Source: Cyanobacteriota bacterium (GTDB taxonomy: Bacteria; Cyanobacteriota; Cyanobacteriia; PCC-6307; Cyanobiaceae). Taken from it: 5,157 bases of DNA. Position 1 is the first letter of the stretch. The number at the start of each line of letters is the position of its first letter. Shown here piece after piece: positions 1 through 5,157 of this stretch. Position numbers and translations under genes: made by a program. The notes beneath the pieces are model-generated. The model was not told where the DNA came from. It was given only the letters and a program-made list of their open reading frames with translations, and ran no database searches. The stretch lies in assembly GCA_947463165.1 (NCBI GenBank), contig CANHSW010000181.1:1-5157 (forward strand), read 5' to 3'.

Positions 1-1
1 C

Positions 2-2062
2 ACCGGTGTTGGCGGCATCCTGCGGGACATCTTCACGATGGGGGCCCGGCCGATCGCCCTGCTCAATGCCCTGCGCTTTGGGCCGCTGGAAGACCCCCGC
101 AATGTGGGCTTGATGCAGGGGGTGGTGGCTGGCATCGCCCACTACGGCAATTGCGTGGGGGTGCCCACGGTGGGCGGCGAGGTGGCCTTTGACCCCAGCT
201 ATTCCGGCAACCCCCTGGTCAATGCCATGGCCCTGGGGCTGATGGAAACCGAGGAGATCGTTTGCTCGGGCGCCGAGGGGGTGGGTTATCCGGTGATCTA
301 CGTGGGCAGCACCACCGGCCGCGATGGCATGGGGGGAGCCAGCTTTGCTTCTGCTGAACTGAGCGAGGCCTCCCTCGACGATCGCCCCGCCGTGCAGGTG
401 GGCGATCCCTTCCTGGAAAAAGGTTTGATCGAGGCCTGTCTGGAGGCCTTTCAAAGTGGCGATGTGGTGGCCGCCCAGGACATGGGCGCCGCCGGCCTCA
501 CCTGCAGCTGCTCTGAGATGGCGGCCAAGGGCGGCCTGGGGATCGAATTGGATCTCGACCGGGTGCCGGCCCGGGAGAGCGGCATGAGCGCCTACGAGTT
601 CCTGCTCTCGGAATCCCAGGAGCGCATGCTCTTCGTGGTAAAGCCGGGCCGAGAGGAGCCGTTGATGCAGCGCTTTCGCCGCTGGGGTCTGCAGGCCGCC
701 GTGGTGGGAAGGGTGTTGGCGGACAACGTGGTGAGGGTGCTGCAGCACGGCCAGGTGGCGGCCGAGGTGCCGGCCAGCGCCCTGGCCGATGACACCCCGA
801 TCAACCGGCATCAGCTGCTGGAAGAGCCCCCGGCAGATATTCAGGCCCATTGGCGCTGGAGTGAACAATCGCTGCCGCCGGCAGATATGGAAGGCATCTG
901 CCCGCTGCAGGGCCCGGCCGCTGGGTCGCGGCGCTCCTGGGCTGAACTGTTGCTGGCGCTGCTAGACGACCCCACAATCGCCTCCAAGCGCTGGGTGTAC
1001 CGCCAGTACGACCACCAGGTGCAGGCCAACACGGTGTTGCTGCCAGGTGGTGCCGACGCCGCGGTGGTGAGGCTGAGGCCCCAGCGGGGCGAGGGCGCCA
1101 TGGCGCCCGCCAGCCGCGGCGTGGCCGCCGTGGTGGACTGTCCGAATCGCTGGGTGGCCCTGGATCCGGAACGGGGTGGCATGGCGGCGGTGGCCGAGGC
1201 GGCCCGCAATTTGAGCTGCGTGGGCGCCGAGCCCCTGGCGGTCACCGACAACCTCAATTTCGCCTCGCCGGAGACCCCCACCGGTTACTGGCAGCTGGCG
1301 ATGGCCTGCCGAGGTTTGGCGGAGGCCTGCCTGGCCCTCGATACCCCCGTCACCGGTGGCAACGTTTCGCTCTACAACGAGACCCGCCTGCCTGATGGTC
1401 GCCTGCAGCCGATCCATCCCACCCCGGTGGTGGGCATGGTGGGGCTGGTGCACGATCTGAGCCAGGTGCGCGGCTTGGCCTGGCGCCAGCCCGGCGATGC
1501 CATCTGGTTGCTGGGGGTGAGCCTGCAGCTGGAGCCCGCCGATGAGCGGGTGAGCCTGGCGGGCAGCAGCTACCTGGAGGTGATCCACGGCCTGCTCACC
1601 GGCCGGCCGCCCCTGGTGGATTTGGCCCTGGAGGCTCGGGTGCAGGCCTTCCTGCGCCAGGCGATCAGCAACAACCTGATTGCCTCCGCCCACGATCTCA
1701 GCGACGGCGGCCTGGCGGTGGCGGCGGCCGAGGGCTGCCTCGCCGCCGGTCTCGGTGCCGAGCTGAACCTGCCGGCGGGGGGCGAGCGCCTGGATCGACT
1801 GCTGTTCGCCGAGGGCGGTGGCCGCATTTTGGTGAGCGTGCCCAGCCAGCAGAGCGACGCCTGGCAAGAGGCGCTGGATCGGGCCGGCGCCGGCGGTGCA
1901 GCCCTGCCGGCCCAGCGCCTGGGGCAGGTGGTGGCCGAGGCCGAGTTGCGGATCAGCTTGGCTGGCAGCAGCTTGTTGCGGCTTCCGATCGCCGCCATGG
2001 CCGCCAGCTACGAGCAGGCGATCCCCCGGCGTCTCGGTGCCGACCTGCCACCTGCGGCCTGA
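2..2062 (+). CDS. purL: Phosphoribosylformylglycinamidine synthase subunit PurL, 5'-truncated by the window edge
   Basis: PurL is the synthetase subunit of FGAM synthase. It converts FGAR to FGAM with ATP and with ammonia supplied by the PurQ glutaminase (plus PurS), the fourth step of cytosolic de novo purine synthesis. The frame is open from base 2, so the first internal ATG (38) is not the start; 686 residues are visible. Family proteins of the small type are around 740-800 residues, so about 100 N-terminal residues, including the usual catalytic-His segment, lie outside the window. Visible PurL motifs in fragment numbering: [13 protein letters not shown] (5-17), GGEVAFDP (58-65), GRDGMGG (106-112), VGDPFLEK (133-140), QDMGAAGL (159-166), LSESQERM (202-209), TDNLNF (415-420), GGNVSLYNE (452-460), HDLSDGGL (564-571). 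These follow the tandem AIR-synthase-like N/C domain order. There is no frameshift. The coding is very GC-rich: the row starting at 1081 counts 50 G/C in 60. purF follows on the same strand after a short gap, so cotranscription is likely. Confidence 0.97.
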   Translation, partial: TGVGGILRDIFTMGARPIALLNALRFGPLEDPRNVGLMQGVVAGIAHYGNCVGVPTVGGEVAFDPSYSGNPLVNAMALGLMETEEIVCSGAEGVGYPVIYVGSTTGRDGMGGASFASAELSEASLDDRPAVQVGDPFLEKGLIEACLEAFQSGDVVAAQDMGAAGLTCSCSEMAAKGGLGIELDLDRVPARESGMSAYEFLLSESQERMLFVVKPGREEPLMQRFRRWGLQAAVVGRVLADNVVRVLQHGQVAAEVPASALADDTPINRHQLLEEPPADIQAHWRWSEQSLPPADMEGICPLQGPAAGSRRSWAELLLALLDDPTIASKRWVYRQYDHQVQANTVLLPGGADAAVVRLRPQRGEGAMAPASRGVAAVVDCPNRWVALDPERGGMAAVAEAARNLSCVGAEPLAVTDNLNFASPETPTGYWQLAMACRGLAEACLALDTPVTGGNVSLYNETRLPDGRLQPIHPTPVVGMVGLVHDLSQVRGLAWRQPGDAIWLLGVSLQLEPADERVSLAGSSYLEVIHGLLTGRPPLVDLALEARVQAFLRQAISNNLIASAHDLSDGGLAVAAAEGCLAAGLGAELNLPAGGERLDRLLFAEGGGRILVSVPSQQSDAWQEALDRAGAGGAALPAQRLGQVVAEAELRISLAGSSLLRLPIAAMAASYEQAIPRRLGADLPPAA

Positions 2063-2116
2063 ACCGTCAAGCTCCGTCGGCACTCTGATGCAGAATGTGA
2101 GATTGCTACTTGAGCC

Positions 2117-2123
2117 GAGGGGG
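2117..2123 (+). promoter_or_regulatory. Possible purF ribosome binding site
   Basis: GAGGGGG lies between purL and purF. Its GAGG core is 6 nt before GTG 2127, 9 nt before GTG 2130 and 15 nt before ATG 2136. The spacing therefore favours a GTG start over the ATG, if this site is used at all; many cyanobacterial genes lack a working Shine-Dalgarno. The site is short and G-rich in a G-rich region, so chance is possible. Confidence 0.35.
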
Positions 2124-2135
2124 CCCGTGGTGGGA

Positions 2136-3638
2136 ATGCAGCCAGAGCCCATCAACCCCCTGGCCCAGCTGCCAGCTGAGCCCGCCGACAAGCCAGAGGA
2201 GGCCTGTGGCGTGTTTGCGGTGCTGGCGGCAGACCAGGCGGTGGCCAATCTCACCTATTTCGGCCTCTACGCCCTGCAGCATCGCGGCCAGGAGTCGGCG
2301 GGCATCGCCGTTTTCGATGCCGAAAACCAGGTGCGACTGCACAAGGACATGGGCCTGGTGAGCCAGGTGTTTGACCAGGAGATCCTGCAGCGGATGCCGG
2401 GTGAGCTGGCCATTGGCCACAACCGTTATTCCACCACCGGCACCAGCAAGGTGTGCAATGCCCAGCCAGTGGTGCTGAACACCCGGCTGGGGCCCCTGGC
2501 TCTGGCCCATAACGGCAACCTGGTTAATGCCGCTGAGCTGCGCCAGGCGATTGCTGTCGCCAATCCAGACACCGAGTTCACCTCCACCACCGATTCCGAA
2601 CTGATCGCCTTTGCCCTGCAAAATGCGGTGGATCAGGGCCTTGGCTGGGCGGACGCCCTGCGGGAGGCCGCCGGCCGCTGTCGCGGTGCCTTCAGCCTGG
2701 CGATCGGCACGCCCGAGGGGCTATTCGCCCTGCGCGATGGCCATGGCATCAGGCCATTGGTGTTCGGTTACCTGGGCGAGAGCGATCAAGCCCAATGGGT
2801 GGTGAGCAGTGAAACCTGTGGTTTAGATATCATCGGTGCCCGCTATAGCGATGATGTTCAGCCCGGTGAGTTGGTTCACTTTCGCCTAGGCGATGCCACG
2901 CCGATACGCAGCCAGTGGTGCCAGGAGCCAGTGAAGCTGTGTGTGTTTGAAATGATCTATTTTGCTAGGCCTGATAGCCGCTTCTTTGGCGAATCTTTGT
3001 ATAGCTATCGAGTGCGTATCGGCGAGGCTCTAGCGCGGGAGAATCCCATAGAAGCCGACATCGTTATTGGTGTGCCCGATTCAGGTATCCCCGCCGCCAT
3101 TGGCTATTCCCAGTGGAGTGGCATCCCCTTTGGCGATGGCCTGATCAAAAACCGCTATGTGGGGCGCACCTTCATCCAGCCCACCCAGGCGATGCGGGAG
3201 GCCGGTATCCGGGTGAAACTAAACCCCCTGCCAGATGTGCTGGCCGGCAAGCGCGTGGTGGTGATCGATGATTCGATCGTGCGAGGCACCACCAGCCGCA
3301 AACTCGTACATGCCCTGCGCGATGCCGGTGCCACAGAGGTGCACATGCGCATCAGCTCGCCACCGGTTACCCATCCCTGCTTCTACGGCATCGATACCGA
3401 CACCCAGGATCAACTGATTGCCGCGCGAATGACCCTTGAAGAGATCGAACGCCACCTGGGCGTCGATTCCCTGGCCTACCTCAGCAAAGCGGGCATGGTG
3501 GAAGCAGCCCACAGCGCATCAACAAATTTTTGCACCGCCTGTTTTGATGGCAATTATCCAATTGAATTGGATGAGTCCGTGCGCTCCAGCAAGTTGATGC
3601 TTGAGCCTGCTGGGCTGGCGGTTTCTAATCGGGCTTGA
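2136..3638 (+). CDS. purF: Amidophosphoribosyltransferase (glutamine PRPP amidotransferase)
   Basis: PurF catalyses the first committed step of purine synthesis: PRPP plus glutamine gives phosphoribosylamine. From ATG 2136 it has 500 residues, normal for the family. The N-terminal Ntn glutaminase shows the nucleophile Cys24 in EEACGVF, then LQHRGQESAG (47-56), GHNRYSTTG (94-102) and HNGNL (125-129). Cys24 being internal implies a propeptide of about 23 residues removed to expose it, as in the B. subtilis-type enzyme. The C-terminal phosphoribosyltransferase domain carries the PRPP loop VVVIDDSIVRGTT (374-386). Four cysteines typical of the 4Fe-4S form are present: Cys269 (KLCVFE), Cys415 (HPCFYG), Cys466 and Cys469 (FCTACF). 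The start is not certain. ATG 2088 is in frame without a Shine-Dalgarno, and GTG 2127/2130 sit better spaced behind GAGGGGG (2117-2123). All alternatives change only the propeptide. GC content falls in the 3' half; the row at 2941 counts 25 G/C in 60. Confidence 0.97.
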   Translation: MQPEPINPLAQLPAEPADKPEEACGVFAVLAADQAVANLTYFGLYALQHRGQESAGIAVFDAENQVRLHKDMGLVSQVFDQEILQRMPGELAIGHNRYSTTGTSKVCNAQPVVLNTRLGPLALAHNGNLVNAAELRQAIAVANPDTEFTSTTDSELIAFALQNAVDQGLGWADALREAAGRCRGAFSLAIGTPEGLFALRDGHGIRPLVFGYLGESDQAQWVVSSETCGLDIIGARYSDDVQPGELVHFRLGDATPIRSQWCQEPVKLCVFEMIYFARPDSRFFGESLYSYRVRIGEALARENPIEADIVIGVPDSGIPAAIGYSQWSGIPFGDGLIKNRYVGRTFIQPTQAMREAGIRVKLNPLPDVLAGKRVVVIDDSIVRGTTSRKLVHALRDAGATEVHMRISSPPVTHPCFYGIDTDTQDQLIAARMTLEEIERHLGVDSLAYLSKAGMVEAAHSASTNFCTACFDGNYPIELDESVRSSKLMLEPAGLAVSNRA

Positions 3639-3779
3639 ATGCAATAGCTGACTCCAACTTCCGCCGGCGGCACGGAGCCTGAGGTGGCGCAACATAGAGC
3701 TGGTGGTGGCCGTTAATAGGTTGACGACTACTCTATTCCATCTGTATCTTTCAGGGGGTGGCTAAGGTGAATGCCAGTA
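3639..3779. other. Gap between purF and the DUF2442 gene, with no gene seen
   Basis: This 141-bp gap separates two convergent genes: purF on plus and DUF2442 on minus. I see no coding sequence in it. It holds a perfect 10-bp palindrome CCGCCGGCGG (3661-3670) without a following T run, and a short inverted repeat GCTAA/TTAGC (3761-3765 with 3780-3784) at the end of the DUF2442 gene. Neither is a convincing rho-independent terminator. It should contain the left junction between ancestral chromosome and the inserted cassette-like region, but I cannot place that junction to the base. Confidence 0.5.
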
Positions 3780-4040
3780 TTAGCTGCTCATAACGCGCAC
3801 ACGAGGTGCGGGCGCCCCACGAAGTAGTCCCTCGACGCTGAGATCTTCGTCAATAGACGGCCAGTAAATACCAAACCCACCCCCAGCGACTTGCCAATCA
3901 TCTCGTTCTTTTTGGGTGGCATGCAACAACCTTGGATACCACGTCAAGGGGACTGAAATACTTCTACCGTCTTCAAGTTCAACGATGAGATGGATATCAG
4001 TAGAGCTCACATTCATGACACGTTCGCCAGGGTTAGCCAT
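3780..4040 (-). CDS. DUF2442 family protein, partner of the DUF4160 gene (TA-like pair)
   Basis: This is an 86-residue protein of the DUF2442 family, whose molecular function I do not know. Members commonly sit next to DUF4160 genes, and the pair has been regarded as a putative type II toxin-antitoxin system; which partner would be toxin is not settled by the sequence. Family signatures seen: IVELEDGRSISVPL (19-32), WYPRLL (34-39), the glycine run GGG (53-55), GIYWPSIDEDLSVEGLL (57-73). The last segment is the most diagnostic. There is no signal peptide or membrane segment. The start at 4040 is supported by the Shine-Dalgarno GGGAGGAG (minus strand, 4052-4045) ending 4 nt before ATG. The start codon lies inside the end of the DUF4160 gene: the two frames overlap by 8 bp (4033-4040), which suggests translational coupling from one transcript. 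The protein is complete and intact. Confidence 0.9.
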   Translation of the reverse strand: MANPGERVMNVSSTDIHLIVELEDGRSISVPLTWYPRLLHATQKERDDWQVAGGGFGIYWPSIDEDLSVEGLLRGAPAPRVRVMSS

Positions 4041-4266
4041 GAAACTCCTCCCACGCCTTCAGAAGCATAGCTCTGTTTGCGCTCACGAGGCGCTCCACGT
4101 CCCTAAGCTCTCCTGCCTTGAACCCCAAGCTGCTGGCCAGGGCAACGGGGTTAAGCCACATCTTGCAAGAAGCCTTGTCACGATCAACATGAACATGCGG
4201 AGGCTCATTGGGCTCATGACTATAGAAATAAACTCTGTAGGGCCCGCTTCGCAGAATTGTCGGCAT
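4033..4266 (-). CDS. DUF4160 family protein, first gene of the TA-like pair
   Basis: This 77-residue protein is a clear DUF4160 member. It opens with MPTILRSGPYRVYFYS (1-16), followed by NEPPHVHVDRD (20-30) with the conserved His24 and His26, a W-L-NP stretch (37-40), and the C-terminal LGFKAGELRDVERLV segment (47-61). The length is normal for the family and no membrane segment is visible. Biochemical function is unknown; family genes recur beside DUF2442 genes, as here, where the two overlap by 8 bp. ATG 4266 lies only 49 nt downstream of the R' core of the attC site at 4315-4386 on the same strand, a layout typical of the first gene of an integron cassette. I see no clear Shine-Dalgarno in front of it, and no convincing promoter in the 4267-4314 stretch. 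Expression might come from a promoter inside the attC region or upstream of it, which is an inference. Confidence 0.92.
   Translation of the reverse strand: MPTILRSGPYRVYFYSHEPNEPPHVHVDRDKASCKMWLNPVALASSLGFKAGELRDVERLVSANRAMLLKAWEEFHG
4045..4052 (-). promoter_or_regulatory. Strong ribosome binding site of the DUF2442 gene
   Basis: The minus strand reads GGGAGGAG, with GGAGG 6 nt upstream of ATG 4040. It lies within the last codons of the DUF4160 gene. It decides the DUF2442 start in favour of Met1 over the in-frame Met9, and would allow DUF2442 to be made at its own rate from the shared transcript. No comparable site precedes the DUF4160 ATG. Confidence 0.75.
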
Positions 4267-4314
4267 TTTGCATCCGTGCGTAAGTCAAGTTTAGACACCC
4301 TCGGCCTTCGATGC

Positions 4315-4386
4315 ATCTAACATTTGAGGCAAGCCGCGCGCGGAGGGCGCAGCCCGGAGCGTGTCGGATTTACCGAATGGTTAGGC
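4315..4386 (-). other. Integron attC recombination site (59-base element)
   Basis: Read on the minus strand, this 72-bp element starts with R'' GCCTAAC (4386-4380) and ends with R' GTTAGAT (4321-4315). These fit the RYYYAAC and GTTRRRY consensus. Inside R'' follows an L''-like stretch ATTCGGTAAATCCGAC. Before R' is GCGGCTTGCCTCAA, closely resembling the L' arm of classical aadA-type attC sites (GCGGCTTAACTCAA). The centre is an imperfect, GC-rich inverted repeat able to form the folded single-stranded hairpin that IntI recognises, with GGGC and GCCC flanking a short loop near the middle. The expected cut lies between G4321 and T4320. The arm sequence fixes the orientation to minus, matching the DUF4160/DUF2442 genes just downstream. 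No structure computation was possible here. Confidence 0.82.
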
Positions 4387-4491
4387 CTTATTCGCTGCCT
4401 CTAGCAATGCTTGCGAGCACCCATACGATATGATTTCCCTATTACACGCTAAAATTTTAAACATCGAAGCACAAGGGCAAATCTCCTACCC

Positions 4492-4785
4492 ATGGACAAC
4501 GAAATTGCAGCTTACGTCGGGTATGTGGCGGCATGCCTGACCACCGCTTCCTTCCTGCCCCAAGTGCTAACAGCCCTGAAGTCACCCGACTTGAGCAGCA
4601 TCTCCCTTCTGGTGTATGTTATGTTTGTGACTGGTATCTGCTGCTGGTTGATCTATGGAGTTCTGCTGGGAGATGGCCCGCTAATTGCTGCAAACGTAGT
4701 CACCTTGATGCTCTCTTCCTCTGTCCTCTACCTGAAGATTCGCGAAGTAAGGCGAGGTCGAAGGCAGCGTTCCTCAGTGCTCTGA
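4492..4785 (+). CDS. SemiSWEET-family sugar transporter (MtN3/PQ-loop)
   Basis: This 97-residue protein is predicted to lie in the inner membrane with one three-helix bundle. SemiSWEETs dimerise and carry sugars by facilitated diffusion; the sugar cannot be read from the sequence. Three hydrophobic segments are visible: about 6-25, 37-59 and 63-82. Helix 1 has the PQ motif in SFLPQV (20-25). Helix 2 has CWLIYG with Trp52, and helix 3 has IAANVVT with Asn68; the family's substrate-pocket Trp and Asn occupy these places. A basic tail RRGRRQR (87-93) follows, fitting a cytosolic C-terminus. ATG 4492 gives the usual family length. A weak AAGGG (4473-4477) lies 14 nt upstream, too far to be a strong ribosome site. 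The gene runs opposite to both attC-type cores that flank it, so it appears inverted within its cassette and would need its own promoter. GC is much lower than in purL (row at 4561: 31 of 60). Confidence 0.9.
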   Translation: MDNEIAAYVGYVAACLTTASFLPQVLTALKSPDLSSISLLVYVMFVTGICCWLIYGVLLGDGPLIAANVVTLMLSSSVLYLKIREVRRGRRQRSSVL

Positions 4786-4814
4786 GAAGCGTGCCCCTGT
4801 TCTGTTGCTGTGAG

Positions 4815-4935
4815 GCGTAACCTCTTTTCTGGTGGTTTATACGTGAACCACCGCTTGCCATGATCTGCCCGCCAAGGGCTGGTGGGTGTGCGAGCAAGTC
4901 TTCGATGGCGGGTTAGATGTATTGGATTGTTAGGC
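4815..4935 (-). other. Candidate second attC site (one strong half, one weak half)
   Basis: On the minus strand GCCTAACAAT begins at 4935, identical to the usual R'' core and following bases of attC sites and in the same orientation as the site at 4315-4386. A second core-like ATCTAAC (4918-4912) follows 10 nt later. The best R' candidate is GTTACGC (4821-4815), which breaks the GTTRRRY rule at its fifth base. The interior holds a 7-bp inverted repeat CCCGCCA (4868-4874) with TGGCGGG (4906-4912), and a hairpin at 4831-4852, but the outer arms pair poorly. It lies 75 bp downstream of the minus-strand nucleotidyltransferase stop, where a cassette's attC is expected. It could be a decayed site or a chance core. 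Confidence 0.35.
4831..4852. repeat. Perfect 7-bp inverted repeat (hairpin)
   Basis: GGTGGTT (4831-4837) and AACCACC (4846-4852) flank an 8-nt loop, 45 bp after the SemiSWEET stop. It could fold in RNA from either strand. It is not followed by a T run on either strand, so it is a poor match to a rho-independent terminator. It may end or stabilise the SemiSWEET transcript, or be internal structure of the candidate attC in which it lies. Confidence 0.45.
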
Positions 4936-5010
4936 ACTTTTCGGGAGCCTCACTCGGCGGCCTCTGATCGATCTTTTCGCGGTGACAGGCCTTCATGAAC
5001 TAAGCAGCGA

Positions 5011-5157
5011 TCAGTCTGGCGCACCCCGCCGGCGATATAGCTCTAAGCCGGCACGCTCGATATGGGCCAGGAGGGCGGGGTGATGAATCGAGGCATGGCA
5101 GGAGAGATCGATCATCCAGGGCAGCAACAGGTCATCGAGATCGGCATCGATGCGGGC
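5011..5157 (-). CDS. Minimal nucleotidyltransferase (MNT, Pol-beta fold), C-terminal fragment cut by the window edge
   Basis: The last 48 codons and the TGA stop (5013-5011) of a minus-strand gene are visible; the start lies beyond 5157. The fragment reads as the C-terminus of a small Pol-beta-type nucleotidyltransferase: a hydrophobic LLLPWMIDLS strand (residues 10-19 of the fragment) whose Asp17 fits the third catalytic carboxylate, then HPALLAHIERAGLELY (26-41), which matches the usual family ending of 'NP.L...I...G..LY'. The nucleotide-binding GS motif and DxD would be in the missing part. Such proteins are often the antitoxin of HEPN/MNT toxin-antitoxin pairs and AMPylate the HEPN RNase. 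No HEPN gene lies downstream within the window, so any partner would have to be on the other side. The composition is GC-rich, closer to purL than to the SemiSWEET gene. Identification rests on 48 residues. Confidence 0.75.
   Translation of the reverse strand, partial: ARIDADLDDLLLPWMIDLSCHASIHHPALLAHIERAGLELYRRRGAPD

Noticed and set aside
1896..2135. Upstream extension of the purF frame into purL
   Set aside because: The frame is open back into purL, but the translated stretch is an out-of-frame reading of purL with no similarity to PurF; real starts lie at 2088-2136.
962..2254. A 430-codon minus-strand open frame opposite purL
   Set aside because: It is antisense to a well-conserved PurL, is rich in Gln/His/Gly/Ala from the GC-rich codon pattern, and shows no family motif. 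It is a shadow frame.
3639..3700. Rho-independent terminator after purF
   Set aside because: The CCGCCGGCGG palindrome has no loop and no T run after it.
3649..3718. A third attC site at the purF side of the DUF2442 gene
   Set aside because: Minus-strand TATTAAC and GTTGGAG each break the core consensus and the arms between them do not pair convincingly. A lost or degenerate site is possible but not supportable.
3916..4320. A 134-codon plus-strand open frame
   Set aside because: It is antisense to the DUF4160/DUF2442 genes, both of which match their families along the full length.
4411..4455. Promoter for the SemiSWEET gene (TTGCGA at 4411, TATGAT at 4429, TAAAAT at 4450)
   Set aside because: The spacings (12 or 33 nt) do not fit a sigma-70 -35/-10 pair. 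A promoter probably exists here, but I cannot place it.
4728..4937. Minus-strand frame of 69 codons starting in the GCCTAAC core
   Set aside because: It reads through the candidate attC and then antisense to the SemiSWEET gene, with no recognisable domain. Such frames commonly arise from attC sequence.
4916..4996. A short minus-strand ORF (about 26 codons) between the nucleotidyltransferase and the SemiSWEET gene
   Set aside because: No ribosome site and no motif; it runs through the attC-type core and is too short to support as a gene.
1..5157. Integrase gene, CRISPR array, insertion sequence, tRNA or rRNA
   Set aside because: No tyrosine-recombinase or transposase motifs in any frame, no spaced direct repeats, and no RNA gene signature was seen.

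Overview
The window looks like a chromosomal segment of a GC-rich cyanobacterium, probably of the Synechococcus/Cyanobium (picocyanobacterial) type. The evidence is the same-strand purL-purF pair, the small (single-chain bacterial) PurL, and a B. subtilis-type PurF with a propeptide and four Fe-S cysteines. In picocyanobacteria purL and purF lie near dnaN and are usually followed by a gyrA/parC-like gene. The genus call is an inference from gene order and protein flavour, not from a search.

Layout. Positions 2-2062 (+) hold purL without its first roughly 100 residues. Positions 2136-3638 (+) hold a complete purF. The two encode the fourth and first steps of de novo purine synthesis and are probably cotranscribed. 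After purF the composition and character change. A 141-bp gap without genes is followed by a minus-strand overlapping pair, DUF4160 (4033-4266) then DUF2442 (3780-4040), a pair that resembles a toxin-antitoxin module. Directly upstream of the DUF4160 gene, at 4315-4386, is a convincing integron attC recombination site in minus-strand orientation. A plus-strand SemiSWEET sugar transporter gene follows at 4492-4785. A second attC-type core (GCCTAAC on the minus strand, 4929-4935) with a less certain partner at 4815-4821 lies behind it. The last 147 bases (5011-5157, minus) are the C-terminal end of a minimal nucleotidyltransferase of the MNT/HEPN kind.

Interpretation. The region after purF reads best as a small run of integron gene cassettes without a visible integrase (a CALIN-like cluster), all oriented on the minus strand: [MNT gene + attC candidate] - [SemiSWEET, inverted within its cassette, + attC] - [DUF4160/DUF2442]. 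The attC site is read directly from the sequence. The cassette boundaries, the role of the TA-like pair, and the idea that the array displaced the usual purF neighbour are inferences. No integrase, attI site, tRNA, rRNA, CRISPR array or insertion sequence is visible.
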